From the NCBI RefSeq assembly GCF_039530285.1, contig NZ_BAAAOK010000005.1, positions 62,001-126,000 on the forward strand: a DNA stretch of 64,000 nucleotides, written 5' to 3'. Below, piece by piece: positions 51,821 through 61,086 of this stretch. Position 1 is the stretch's first letter. Each line of letters begins with the position of its first letter. The DNA comes from Actinomadura_C alba. GTDB lineage: Bacteria > Actinomycetota > Actinomycetes > Streptosporangiales > Streptosporangiaceae. The translations under genes and the position numbers were made by a program. The notes under the pieces are model-generated. The model was not told the DNA's origin, did no database searches, and was given only the letters and a program-made list of their open reading frames with translations.

Positions 51821-53317
51821 TCAGGTTCGCCGGATGGCGGTGAGCTTGATCCGGGCATCATTTCCGAGGATCTTTTCTGCGGCCGGCGGCAGCGGCAGAT
51901 GCACGATCCATGTTCCCCGTACGGGGTTATCCATGGGCAGCGTCGGAGCATCCAGGTCTTGTGGTCGGTAGGTCGCGATCCGCCCGATGGCGGAGTTCCA
52001 TGTGGTCCAGACGCGGAGCCGACCGTCGCATGGTCGTACGTCGACGATCAGGGTGTCGTCGAAGTCCGCCGCATGCTCCAGGTGGTGATCGAAAACTAAG
52101 TGCCCGTCCCGCTGCCGGAGCGACAGGAGCCGCAGTTGGAGGCTGAATCGCGCGGCCTGGTCCTTCTCCGGTGTGCGGTCGCTGCGCAGGAACGTCACCG
52201 CGAGCGGTTCCGGCTGCCCATCGGGCCCGTCGAACAGTTGGATGGGGCACCAGTGGCCGGCCGTCTGCTCGTGCTGGATGACCGGGACGCCGCGGACGGA
52301 CAGCCGTACCTCCGCCTGCCAGACGACGTCGAGGTCCTGCTCCGGCGGTCGGCGGTGACCCACGAGCTCCGCCCGTACCTGAAGGTCACCGAAGAGGAAC
52401 CGCTGCAGGTTCTGGTAGCCCTCCTCCGAGTTCACCAGGCCATAGGGGCCGCTGTGGCTGCGGTGGACGACGATGCGATGCGCCCCCGGCACGTAGGCGT
52501 TCTCGATCTGAACGAGCCCGTCGCTCCTGGGGCCGACGGCCAGAGCCGAAAGACCGTGCGCCGTGGGGTAGTCCTCCGGGTCGGTCCCCACCAGACAGCA
52601 GATCCGGTCAAGCGGGAACTCCGCGTCGGTCATCCGCGCCGGATCCCAGCCCTCGGGGCACTCCCCGTCGGTCCGCAGCCGCTGGGCCGGGGTCAGGTAC
52701 TCGTACATCCGGTCGGCTCCGAAGACGTCCGCGCCCTCTACGCCGGCGTCACGCAGCCATCCCAGGATGTGCGAGCCGAGATCGAAGGCGATGCCTCTGT
52801 GGGGCGTGCCGTAGGTGAAGAGCCTGTCGACGAACTCGGTAGCCTTCCGCCCCGGCCGCCGATCCGGGATGATCTTCTGGATGAGGCACCGGCAGATGAG
52901 GCCCCCCATCGAGTGGGCCACGAGGTGCACCCGCGGTGCCCGGGTCTTGGCCTGGAGCAACTCGATGAGATCGAGCAGATCCTCCGCCGCCTTCTCCAGG
53001 CGGAACTCCTTGGGGTCCTTGCTCAGCGAGCTCGCGGAGACGTCGTAGAACCGGTGGATCCAGATGCTGGCCGGGTCGACCTTCGGCTCGCGTCTCAGGT
53101 AGGCCATCTGATCGCCGTGGACGAAGGTCTCGTAGCCCCCGTCCTGGTGTAACCGGAGCAGCGGGCCCTCGAACTGATAGAAGATCGGATCCCCTCCCGC
53201 GCCCACTCGAACGTGGACGGAGCCCTCGTTGAACCCGTAGAGGGGATCCGCTACGGCCTGTTCGATGCCCGAACCCGCGAACCCTCGTACGTAGACGATC
53301 GGCAGCTTCGCCATCAT
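51821..53317 (-). CDS. Alpha/beta-hydrolase (lipase-like)
   Basis: The 498-residue protein starts MMAKLPIVYVRGFAGSGIEQ, the oxyanion-strand region of lipases. It carries the nucleophile elbow HLVAHSMGGLICR (GxSxG variant AHSMGG) with a likely lipid-site TYGTPHRGIAFDL. No signal peptide is seen, so it is cytosolic or exported otherwise. A ~170-residue C-terminal beta-rich domain (LSVRGVPVIQHEQTAGHWCP, PVRGTWIVHLPLPPAAEK) has no known match. It sits beside peroxidase genes on the opposite strand, so a lipid-peroxide theme is possible. Confidence 0.75.
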   Translation of the reverse strand: MMAKLPIVYVRGFAGSGIEQAVADPLYGFNEGSVHVRVGAGGDPIFYQFEGPLLRLHQDGGYETFVHGDQMAYLRREPKVDPASIWIHRFYDVSASSLSKDPKEFRLEKAAEDLLDLIELLQAKTRAPRVHLVAHSMGGLICRCLIQKIIPDRRPGRKATEFVDRLFTYGTPHRGIAFDLGSHILGWLRDAGVEGADVFGADRMYEYLTPAQRLRTDGECPEGWDPARMTDAEFPLDRICCLVGTDPEDYPTAHGLSALAVGPRSDGLVQIENAYVPGAHRIVVHRSHSGPYGLVNSEEGYQNLQRFLFGDLQVRAELVGHRRPPEQDLDVVWQAEVRLSVRGVPVIQHEQTAGHWCPIQLFDGPDGQPEPLAVTFLRSDRTPEKDQAARFSLQLRLLSLRQRDGHLVFDHHLEHAADFDDTLIVDVRPCDGRLRVWTTWNSAIGRIATYRPQDLDAPTLPMDNPVRGTWIVHLPLPPAAEKILGNDARIKLTAIRRT

Positions 53318-53359
53318 GATCTATCCCCCGGCACAGATGCCCATTCAGGTGCACGACCA

Positions 53360-53752
53360 TCATCGGCACGTGCAGTCGGCACGGGCGATGGTGATGGCCA
53401 GTGCGGTGTTGGTGACGGAGATGGCGGTCGCGACGGCGGCGACCCGGCGGGGCAACTGGTGCCGCAGGCCGGCCGAGGCGGCAGACACCGCGTCGGTCGC
53501 GTGGATCGCGATTCCGGCGTACTGGGCCCGCCTGCGCGCCTCCCCGCCGAGCGTCGGCGGCCACAACAGGTCCAGGGCCAGCACGACGGTCCGGACGCCG
53601 AACATCCTAAACGGGTAGATCGCCACCCCATTGGCGACCGGATTGGCGCCTAGCCGGCGCAGCATGAACTCCGGCGCCACCATGGCCATCGTGCCGTTGA
53701 ACAGTCGGATGACACCGAGGGCAATGCGGGCTTGATCGGAATTGAGAGCCAT
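53360..53752 (-). CDS. Small membrane protein (DUF4267-like)
   Basis: ATG at 53752 is preferred to one at 53761 because ggggatga then serves as ribosome site. The 130 residues include ALGVIRLFNGTMAMVAPEFM, FRMFGVRTVVLALDLLWPPT and a final hydrophobic VAAVATAISVTNTALAITIA. The pattern resembles DUF4267-type small membrane proteins. It is co-directional with the lipase gene (42 bases) and divergent from the peroxidase cluster. Confidence 0.65.
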   Translation of the reverse strand: MALNSDQARIALGVIRLFNGTMAMVAPEFMLRRLGANPVANGVAIYPFRMFGVRTVVLALDLLWPPTLGGEARRRAQYAGIAIHATDAVSAASAGLRHQLPRRVAAVATAISVTNTALAITIARADCTCR

Positions 53753-53805
53753 CGCACTCATCCCCTAGCAGAGCAGGCGCAGAACAAATAACTCTTTAAG
53801 CGGTT

Positions 53806-53817
53806 ATATGTACATAT
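53806..53817. promoter_or_regulatory. AT-rich palindrome in a divergent promoter
   Basis: ATATGTACATAT is a perfect 12-bp palindrome in the AT-rich gap between the DUF4267-like/lipase genes (minus) and the peroxidase cluster (plus). Its position suits an operator for either side. Confidence 0.45.
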
Positions 53818-53907
53818 TGTCATTCTAGGTTGCGGGTTTTACCCAACGTCGAGAAGCGTTCGTTGGAGAAGCCATAAGAGGCCCTACGTAGGGATCGAGG
53901 ACGGATC

Positions 53908-54372
53908 ATGTACGTCCTGCCTGCATCGACCGACATACTCTCCATACCCAATGCCGGGCTCGACCGAATCTTCCGGGCGAGCCCCGCCGGGCCGATCCCG
54001 GACGGGGAGGCCCAGGGGACCGCGCTGCTCTTCTCCGGCACGGTGCTCGGACGGGCCATCGCACGGGTGGTGCACCTGCTCGTCTGGCAGGGCAAGGTCT
54101 TCGACCGGGACCACGGGCGGCTGCTCAACAAGGTGACTCCGTTCGGCCTTCGCAGGTTTCCGGCCGAGGTCCGGCATGGACCCAGCTTGGTCGACGGGAA
54201 GGAGTGCGTCGTCGTGGACTACTCGCACACCCCCGGCCCGGTGGGCGGGCTGCAAGACGAGATCAGGCTGGTCGCCCCGAACCTCTACCTGGGCGTGATC
54301 TTCTTTCGCGGCCGGCGTGTCATGGCCGCCTTCTCCCTGCGCTTCGGTACGGGTTCTGCCGGGCGGGTGTGA
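53908..54372 (+). CDS. Conserved hypothetical protein, first gene of the peroxidase cluster
   Basis: The 154 residues read as one compact beta-rich domain: GPIPDGEAQGTALLFSGTVL, GKVFDRDHGRLLNKVTPFGL, VDGKECVVVDYSHTPGPVGG, LYLGVIFFRGRRVMAAFSLR. It resembles GXWXG/DUF4334-like beta-barrel proteins in its DGKxxxVxDYxxTP…DEIR run. There is no signal peptide. It is four bases from the next gene. A lipid- or haem-related ligand is possible given the neighbours, but nothing here proves it. Confidence 0.65.
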   Translation: MYVLPASTDILSIPNAGLDRIFRASPAGPIPDGEAQGTALLFSGTVLGRAIARVVHLLVWQGKVFDRDHGRLLNKVTPFGLRRFPAEVRHGPSLVDGKECVVVDYSHTPGPVGGLQDEIRLVAPNLYLGVIFFRGRRVMAAFSLRFGTGSAGRV

Positions 54373-54376
54373 CGAC

Positions 54377-55651
54377 ATGCCGCATCAGATCGCCGTGACG
54401 ATTCGCGCCCCTATCGATGAGGGGCGAGCCGACGAACTGCGCAAACGACTGGTAGAGGTGGGCCGGGCGGGCATGGCCGGTGCGCCGTTCCGGTTCGACC
54501 GGTTACCCGGCGTCCACTTCGCGCGGTTCTTCGTCCTGCCCGAACAGCAGGACCTGACCGGTGCGGTGATCCCGGCCGGGCTCGTCTACCTGGGAGAGGT
54601 GGACGCTCCGCTGGGACGTCACCTGGCCAACCTTCTGGACGTCGCGGGCGAAGGCGTCGACGAGGTCTTCGGCTACTGCACCGGCTATCCCGGAACCGGA
54701 GCGTCCCGTACGACGCGCTTACGCTGGCTGCGGGCGCACTCGATGCCCGCTGACGCCTTCTACGTCAACACGATCGGCCGTGGTCAGGCGCAGATCCGTG
54801 CCGAGGCCACGCTGCGGGCGGCCATCGAGGAGTTCCTGGACGGGCAGCACGAGGACCTGTCCGACCGCACCCCGCTCCAGATTCGGCAGGAGATCCGGGC
54901 CTACGTCAACGACACGCCCGAGCTCGCATGGGCGCTGCACCCGCCGCCCCGGCCGGCCTTGTCGTGGCGGGCGAAAGAGGCGCTGCACCGCTTCGGCGTG
55001 CCGGCGCTGCTTCTGCCCGCCCTCCCGGCCCTGATCGTCGCGGCACCGGTCTGGGCGGTGCTGCTGCGCCTGCACGAGCTGCGAGACGAGCCCGACACCG
55101 AACGCCCGGCACCCGAGCAACTCCAGGAACTGGCCGAGCTCGAGGACCTGGCCGCACAGAACCCGTTCACCGCCGTCGGCCTCGTCAAGCCGGGGCCGCT
55201 ACGGGGGCTGACCATCCGCCTGGTGCTGAGCGCCATCGACTACGCCGTGCGCCATCACTACGGCCACGCCGATCTGGCCGGAGTGAAGACCATTCACTTC
55301 GCCCGCTGGGTGTCCATGGACGACCGGCGGCGGGTGCTGTTCGCCAGCGACTACGACGGCAGTCTCGAAAGCTACATGGACGACTTCATCGACAAGGTCG
55401 CCTGGGGCCTCAACGCCGTGTTCGGCAACGGCGTCGGATATCCGCGGACCCGCTGGCTGCTGTTCGGCGGTGCGCGGGACGAGCAAGCCTTCAAGTACTA
55501 CCTGCGGCGCCACCAGATACCCACTGCGGCGTGGTACTCGGCCTACGAATCGCTCACCGCACGCAACATCGAGCGGAACGCGCTCATCCGGGCCGGCCTG
55601 AACGGTGAGATGAGCCCGGCCGAGGCCGAACGCTGGCTGCGGATGCTGTGA
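54377..55651 (+). CDS. Conserved hypothetical protein with one membrane segment
   Basis: The 424 residues include an N-terminal ferredoxin-like region (PHQIAVTIRAPIDEGRADEL, GVHFARFFVLPEQQDLTGAV), a central hydrophobic segment (FGVPALLLPALPALIVAAPV) and a second ferredoxin-like region (GVKTIHFARWVSMDDRRRVL, FASDYDGSLESYMDDFIDKV). The duplicated HFARxFVL / HFARWVSMD strands recall the dimeric beta-barrel fold shared by DyP peroxidases and chlorite dismutases, but without haem ligands I can identify. It is encoded 27 bases before the DyP gene and is probably its partner. Confidence 0.65.
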   Translation: MPHQIAVTIRAPIDEGRADELRKRLVEVGRAGMAGAPFRFDRLPGVHFARFFVLPEQQDLTGAVIPAGLVYLGEVDAPLGRHLANLLDVAGEGVDEVFGYCTGYPGTGASRTTRLRWLRAHSMPADAFYVNTIGRGQAQIRAEATLRAAIEEFLDGQHEDLSDRTPLQIRQEIRAYVNDTPELAWALHPPPRPALSWRAKEALHRFGVPALLLPALPALIVAAPVWAVLLRLHELRDEPDTERPAPEQLQELAELEDLAAQNPFTAVGLVKPGPLRGLTIRLVLSAIDYAVRHHYGHADLAGVKTIHFARWVSMDDRRRVLFASDYDGSLESYMDDFIDKVAWGLNAVFGNGVGYPRTRWLLFGGARDEQAFKYYLRRHQIPTAAWYSAYESLTARNIERNALIRAGLNGEMSPAEAERWLRML

Positions 55652-55678
55652 GGTCGCGATCGCGAGGAGGTGACGAGC

Positions 55679-57067
55679 ATGCAGCCGGAACTGGAACTGG
55701 AGGACGTCCAGGGGCTGGTGGCCCGCGGTTACCGCACGCTGCCCGCCGGGTGCTTCACCCTCTTCGGTGTCGAGGACCCCGCGGCCGGTGACACGCTCGA
55801 AGGGCTGATCCCACGGATCCCGAACGCCGGCCCGTTCACCGGCGATGTCGCCCTCCACCTGGCCCTGACCGCCTCCGGGCTGCGCAGGCTGGGATTACCC
55901 GCGCCGATCATGGAGGGCTTCGCGGCCGAGTTCACCGAGGGCATGACCGCGCCGCATCGCAGCCGATTCCTGGGCGACACCGGGGATACCGACCCGCGGT
56001 CATGGCTGTGGGGCGGACCCGCGTCCCCCCGGTGTGACGGCATGGTGCTGCTCTATGCTCGCGACGCCACCCTGCTGAACGCCCAACAGGACCTGCTGTG
56101 CCAAGCCCTGCGGGCCGGCGGCCTGACCGTGCTCGCGGAGCTGCGCACACTCCCGTTCACCGACACCGAGCCGTTCGGCTTCCGCGACGGCATCTCCCAG
56201 CCGGTGATCGAGGGCCTGTCGAAGGCCGCCGCGGCCGCACGGACCGTCCCTGCGGGCGAGTTCGTCCTCGGCTATCCGAACGCCTACGGCCTGCTCACCG
56301 ACCGGCCACTGCTACCTTCCTCGGCCGACCCCGACCGGCTGCTCCCCCGGGACCACCGCCGCGACGGCCTGGCCGACCTGGGCCGAGGCGGCAGCTACTT
56401 GGTGCTCCGCCAGCTCGAACAGGATGTCGCCGCCTTCCACAGGTACGTCAAGGACGCCGCCGGGCCGGCGGGCCCGGACCTACTGGCTGCCAGGCTGATC
56501 GGCCGCTGGCCGAGCGGCGCCCCGCTGGTCAAGACCCCAGACGACGACCCCCGGCTCCGCGATGATAATGAGTTCGGCTACCACCGCGCCGATCCGTACG
56601 GTCTGGCCTGCCCGATCGGCGCGCACATCCGCCGGGCCAACCCGCGGGACTCGCTCGACCCGGACCCCGGCACCGCGAAGTCCCTGGAGATCAACGACCG
56701 GCACCGCCTGCTGCGCCGCGGCCGCCCCTACGACACCGACGGCGCCACCGGGCTGTACTTCCTCTGCCTCAGCGGCAATCTCGCCAGGCAGTACGAGTTC
56801 GTCCAGCACACCTGGGTGAACGATCCGGCGTTCAACGGGCTGTCCGACGCCACGGACCCCCTTGTGGGGCCGCGTGGCCCGGGCGGCACGACCTTCACCG
56901 TTCAGGCCCGGCCGGCGCGCGAGCGCCATCTGGGCCTGCCGGCCTTCGTCCGCGTCCGGGGCGGCGCCTACTTCTTCCTGCCGGGCATCCGAGCCCTGCG
57001 TTACCTGGCCCGGCTGCCCCGGACGCGCGGCGCATCGGGTGGCCACCGCACAAGGGCACGGCGTTAG
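55679..57067 (+). CDS. DyP-type haem peroxidase
   Basis: ATG at 55679 follows gaggagg by 8 bases; 462 residues. The DyP distal motif FGFRDGISQP (GxxDG) is intact, and CPIGAHIRRANPRDSL contains the proximal His (GAHIRRxNPR). LPAFVRVRGGAYFFLPGIRA gives the family C-terminus. There is no Tat signal, so it is cytosolic or encapsulated, not exported. DyP enzymes use peroxide to oxidise dyes, phenols or haem. It is in an operon with a second, unrelated haem peroxidase. Confidence 0.9.
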   Translation: MQPELELEDVQGLVARGYRTLPAGCFTLFGVEDPAAGDTLEGLIPRIPNAGPFTGDVALHLALTASGLRRLGLPAPIMEGFAAEFTEGMTAPHRSRFLGDTGDTDPRSWLWGGPASPRCDGMVLLYARDATLLNAQQDLLCQALRAGGLTVLAELRTLPFTDTEPFGFRDGISQPVIEGLSKAAAAARTVPAGEFVLGYPNAYGLLTDRPLLPSSADPDRLLPRDHRRDGLADLGRGGSYLVLRQLEQDVAAFHRYVKDAAGPAGPDLLAARLIGRWPSGAPLVKTPDDDPRLRDDNEFGYHRADPYGLACPIGAHIRRANPRDSLDPDPGTAKSLEINDRHRLLRRGRPYDTDGATGLYFLCLSGNLARQYEFVQHTWVNDPAFNGLSDATDPLVGPRGPGGTTFTVQARPARERHLGLPAFVRVRGGAYFFLPGIRALRYLARLPRTRGASGGHRTRARR

Positions 57068-57104
57068 GACGCCGCGTTTTCCCACGTACGGAGAGGTGAT
57101 CAGC

Positions 57105-58985
57105 ATGGTCAAGGCCAAGGGGCACACAGCGGTACGGCCCGTACCCGTCCGCGAGCGGGCTCGACCGGAGGTACGGCGAGCACGCGCGCGATCGGTGTTC
57201 GCGCGCCTCTACCAGGGCACGGCGGCGTGTCTGGACCGTACGATCGGCTGGCATCGACTGCCCACACCGCTCGGCTTACTCGTGCTGCTCGGGCTCCGCG
57301 ACACCATGCGCCGGCAGAACCTCTTCGACACCGAGGTCCAGCCCGCCACCAACCGCCCGCCGTTACGCCCGTACACGCCAGAGGACCGCACGGCCAGGAC
57401 CGCGGACGGCACGCACAACGACCCGGCCGACCCCCGGATGGGCATGGCCGGGGCGCGATTCGGACGCAACATTCCGATCGAGGCGACGTTCCCGGAAACA
57501 CCACCTCAGATCCTGTCACCGAATCCCCGCGAGATCAGCCGCCGGCTGCTGACCCGCACCGAGCTGATCCCGGCCACGTCGGTCAACGCCCTGGTCAGCC
57601 CCTGGCTGCAGTTCATGATCCGAGACTGGTTCAGCCACGGCCCCAGCCCCAAGGACGAACCGTGGCAGATCCCGCTGGCCGCCGACGACCCGTGGCCGGC
57701 GCCGCCCATGACAGTGCTGCGCAGCCGGCCGGACCCGACCATGCCGCCCGGCGCCAGGCCACCGACCTGGGCGAGCACTGAGACCCACTGGTGGGACGCC
57801 TCGCAGATCTACGGATCGGGACCCGAGGTGCAAAGGCAGCTCCGTACGGGGCAGGACGGCAAGCTGCGCGTCACCCCAGAGGGGCTGCAGTGGCTGCCCG
57901 ACGACCCGGCCATCGATCCCACCCAGGTGCCCGGCTTCTGGGCCGGGTTGCTGATGATGCACACGCTGTTCACCCACGAGCACAACGCGATCTGCGACCG
58001 GCTCCGCGCCGAGCACCCGACCTGGGGCGACGCGGAGCTGTTCCAGCGGGCCCGGCTGATCAACGCGGCGCTGATCGCCAAGATCCACACCGTGGAGTGG
58101 ACACCCGCGGTCATCAGCCACCCCACGACCAAGGTGGGCCTGCGCGCCAACTGGTGGGGCCTGGCCGGCGAGCGGGTGCACCGCATGCTCGGCCGGATCG
58201 GACGCGGCGACCTCATCAGCGGGATCCCCGGGTCACGAACCCGGCTCGACGGCGTCCCGTTCGCGCTCACCGAGGAGTTCGTCGCGGTCTACCGCATGCA
58301 CCCGCTGGTGCCCGACGACTTCCGGATCCGCTCACTCGCCGACGACCACGAGCTGGCCACCATCACCCTGCGCGACCTGGCGGGCCCACATGCGGCGGAC
58401 GCCGTACAACGGCACGGGATCGAGAACCTGTTGTACTCCTTCGGCACGATGCATCCCGGGCTGGTCACCCTGCACAACTTCCCACGGTTCCTGCAGGAGT
58501 TCCACCGGCCTGACGGCCACCTGCAGGACCTCGCCGCCACCGACATCCTGCGTACGAGGGAGCTGGGCGTGCCGCGCTACAACGAGTTCCGACGGCTGCT
58601 GCGGCTCGCGCCGGCCAAGACCTTCCTCCAGCTCACCGGTGACCCGGCGACGGCCAGGGAGATCGAGGAGATCTATCAGGGCGACATCGAGCAAGTAGAC
58701 CTCATGATCGGCATGTACGCCGAGAGGCGGCCACAGGGCTTCGCCTTCAGCGACACGGCCTTCCGCATCTTCCTGCTGATGGCCACCCGCCGGTTGAACG
58801 CCGACCGGTTCCTCTCCGAGTTCTACCGGCCGGAGGTCTACACGCGGGAGGGCCTGGCCTGGGTGGCCGACAACACCATGACGTCGGTGCTGCTGCGCCA
58901 CTACCCGAACCTGCGGCCCGCGCTCGCCGGTGTGCCCAACGCGTTCATGCCGTGGTCTCACGTGGCGGACACGACGGTGCCGTGA
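57105..58985 (+). CDS. Animal-type haem peroxidase (alpha-dioxygenase/COX-like)
   Basis: ATG at 57105 after gagaggtgat gives 626 residues. The peroxidase-cyclooxygenase fold is marked by STETHWWDASQIYGSGPEVQ, MMHTLFTHEHNAICDRLRAE, EFVAVYRMHPLVPDDFRI (proximal His in YRMH) and FAFSDTAFRIFLLMATRRLN with NADRF. A short Arg-rich N-terminus replaces any signal peptide. Members oxygenate fatty acids (alpha-dioxygenase, linoleate diol synthase, prostaglandin synthase) or act as peroxidases. With a DyP partner and a lipase next door, bacterial oxylipin formation is plausible. Confidence 0.88.
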   Translation: MVKAKGHTAVRPVPVRERARPEVRRARARSVFARLYQGTAACLDRTIGWHRLPTPLGLLVLLGLRDTMRRQNLFDTEVQPATNRPPLRPYTPEDRTARTADGTHNDPADPRMGMAGARFGRNIPIEATFPETPPQILSPNPREISRRLLTRTELIPATSVNALVSPWLQFMIRDWFSHGPSPKDEPWQIPLAADDPWPAPPMTVLRSRPDPTMPPGARPPTWASTETHWWDASQIYGSGPEVQRQLRTGQDGKLRVTPEGLQWLPDDPAIDPTQVPGFWAGLLMMHTLFTHEHNAICDRLRAEHPTWGDAELFQRARLINAALIAKIHTVEWTPAVISHPTTKVGLRANWWGLAGERVHRMLGRIGRGDLISGIPGSRTRLDGVPFALTEEFVAVYRMHPLVPDDFRIRSLADDHELATITLRDLAGPHAADAVQRHGIENLLYSFGTMHPGLVTLHNFPRFLQEFHRPDGHLQDLAATDILRTRELGVPRYNEFRRLLRLAPAKTFLQLTGDPATAREIEEIYQGDIEQVDLMIGMYAERRPQGFAFSDTAFRIFLLMATRRLNADRFLSEFYRPEVYTREGLAWVADNTMTSVLLRHYPNLRPALAGVPNAFMPWSHVADTTVP

Positions 58986-59020
58986 CAGCGGCGCGCTCGT
59001 CATGAACCGAGGAGGATCCC

Positions 59021-59137
59021 ATGGCCCAACCACAAGAACCGGGCATCGAGGAAGCCCGACTGGTCGCCGATAACGTCGATCGGACACCGAACGCGGCGAC
59101 CGAGCCCGACGAAGAACAGGCGCTCCGCGACCGGTAA
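59021..59137 (+). CDS. Very small acidic protein (38 aa)
   Basis: gaggagg lies seven bases before ATG at 59021, one of the best ribosome sites in the window. The product starts MAQPQEPGIEEARLVADNVD and ends DEEQALRDR. It is acidic, hydrophilic and unfolded-looking, without Cys. It follows the peroxidase by 35 bases and is probably the last gene of that operon. I do not recognise it. Confidence 0.55.
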   Translation: MAQPQEPGIEEARLVADNVDRTPNAATEPDEEQALRDR

Positions 59138-59157
59138 CGGCGAGCCGGATCCCGACG

Positions 59158-59819
59158 GTGTCTACCGTGGAGAAGGGCCAGGCCATGACCGTTGAAAGTA
59201 TGCTCATCGAAGTGCGCAAGCACGTAGGGCTCGGCGAGCCCAACTTCATCCAGGCGTGGTATCGGGAACGCAACGGCAACGATTACGCGGGGAACTTCCC
59301 CTGGTGTGACGCGTTCGTGACCTACTGCGCGTACAGGTCCGGGAACCACAAGGCGGTGTGTCCTGCGGGGGACCGCGCCTACACCGTGTGGCACGCGCAA
59401 GACTTTCAGAACCTCGGGCGCTGGCACCCCGGCACGGCGGTGAACGTGGACCGGGCCCGGCCGGGCGACGTCGTCTTCTTCGACTGGGGCAACACCGACG
59501 TCATCAGCACGACATCCCAGCGATCCTCGACCTGTCGGAAGAGATGATGGCCGACCTCACCGGAGCGCGCTCCAACAGCGTGCACGTCAGGTTCCAGGTG
59601 CTGTCCTGGGGAACCGGCCGCGGCTACCGCCACTCGGGCACCGGTTACGACCTGGCCATGGCCGGGCTCACTCCGCAACTGAACGTGGACGGGAACTTCG
59701 GCCCGCTGACCGAAGCGGGCGTCAAGCGGCTGCAGCAGAAGGCGAACATCACCGTGACCGGCGTGTACGACGAGGAGTCGGAGGTCGTGCTGAGGGCGGT
59801 GCTCCAGACCATGGCGTAA
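59158..59819 (+). pseudogene. CHAP-type amidase / peptidoglycan-binding protein, frameshifted with internal loss
   Basis: The first frame (129 codons) has an N-terminal CHAP domain: NFPWCDAFVTYCAYRSGN (catalytic Cys), RPGDVVFFDWGNTDVIS. Near 59505 the DHVGxV His region and the rest of CHAP are missing and the frame changes. The second frame then gives ILDLSEEMMADLTGARSNSV and a peptidoglycan-binding module (LNVDGNFGPLTEAGVKRLQQ), ending QTMA. Loss of the catalytic His segment plus the frameshift means no active enzyme. Confidence 0.7.
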
Positions 59820-60054
59820 GGGTGACTTGGTCGACTCCGTACCTACCGGAAGCTCCGCAGCTTCACCTGCCGAGGCCGAGGTTGCCGTTTCGGTACTGCC
59901 GATGATGCCCGGCATGCCCGAACGCCGCACCCACGACCCCATTCCATGGAGACCGACCGGCCCCGCTCTAGTGCAACTGGCCCGCCAGTCGAGCCTGCTC
60001 GAGCCGTGCGCTAGCCGATCGAGCCCGCCACGCAGGTACACATCAAGGGGGACT

Positions 60055-60070
60055 TGAGTATCTGTACTCA
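60055..60070. promoter_or_regulatory. Palindromic site upstream of the DUF2157 gene
   Basis: TGAGTA and TACTCA form perfect 6-bp arms around tctg, 35 bases before the ATG at 60105. The preceding 59820-60054 has no gene I recognise. Confidence 0.5.
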
Positions 60071-60104
60071 GGCGGTGGCATCACCTGGGCAACATGATCG
60101 CTGC

Positions 60105-61037
60105 ATGAATCAACACGAAGACCGCATTCGGGATGCCCTGGAGCGGCTGGTGACGGAGCGGGTCGTGGCACCGGCGCAGGTCGAGCCGATCACACAAGCG
60201 GTACGGGATGCATTGGCCGCACCGATACCGCAACGAGGTGCCCGCTGGACCGAGATCATCTCGTACGCGGGCGGTGCGCTGGTGCTGGCCGGCGCCATGG
60301 CCATGTTAGGACCGGCCTGGCAGGACCTGTCCAGGGGAGTGCGGTTCGGCCTGCTCGGGCTGATCACGGTACTTCTGCTGGGCGTCGCTCTCGTGGTGCA
60401 GCGAACCGGCTCGGCGGCGCGCCGGCGGGTCGCTGGTGTGCTGTGGACGCTCGGCGCGGGCACGGCGGCCCTCGGTGCCGCCCAACTCGCACACGAAAAT
60501 GAGGCGCTGATCGGCAGTGTGGTGGGCCTCGTCGTTGCGGTCGCCGGGTACGTCCGCTTCCCGGGATCGGTGGGGCTGCTGGCCATCGGCGTGCTCAGCA
60601 TGACCGCGACGATCATGCTGCTCGACCTGATCGACCTCCGATCGAGATTGCTCGAGGCGTTCGCCGTGATCGCTCTCGGTACCGTCTTCGCGGCGCTTGC
60701 GGCGGCGGGCGTGTTGCGGCACCGAGCGCTGGGCCTTGGGATCGGATCGGTGCTGGCTCTGATCGGAGCTCAGTGGCCCGTGCTACTGACAGACCACGGC
60801 GCGTGGCCATACCTCCTGACATTGGTCATCGCGGTGGGATGCCTGGCGCTCTACATGTGGGAGAACACGTGGGTGCTGATCGTCGCGGGGGTCGCCGGAA
60901 TCGCCATCGCCGTCCCCGAGGCGATCTGGAATCTCACCAACGGTGCTCTGGGTGGCGGGATCATGACGGTCCTCACCGGGTTCATCCTGCTGGGGGCCGG
61001 GGTCCTCGGGTTGATATGGCACCGCAACGTCGGTTGA
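60105..61037 (+). CDS. DUF2157-like multi-spanning membrane protein
   Basis: ATG at 60105 is preferred to an upstream in-frame TTG; 310 residues. A ~45-residue cytoplasmic head (RIRDALERLVTERVVAPAQV) is followed by ARWTEIISYAGGALVLAGAM and about nine more hydrophobic segments up to LGAGVLGLIWHRN. This is the DUF2157 layout of unknown function. It appears to be a single gene, with a palindromic site just upstream. Confidence 0.75.
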   Translation: MNQHEDRIRDALERLVTERVVAPAQVEPITQAVRDALAAPIPQRGARWTEIISYAGGALVLAGAMAMLGPAWQDLSRGVRFGLLGLITVLLLGVALVVQRTGSAARRRVAGVLWTLGAGTAALGAAQLAHENEALIGSVVGLVVAVAGYVRFPGSVGLLAIGVLSMTATIMLLDLIDLRSRLLEAFAVIALGTVFAALAAAGVLRHRALGLGIGSVLALIGAQWPVLLTDHGAWPYLLTLVIAVGCLALYMWENTWVLIVAGVAGIAIAVPEAIWNLTNGALGGGIMTVLTGFILLGAGVLGLIWHRNVG

Positions 61038-61086
61038 CAACAATCGCGACCACCCCTGCGGATGGGTTACGACCAACAGGGAGCAT

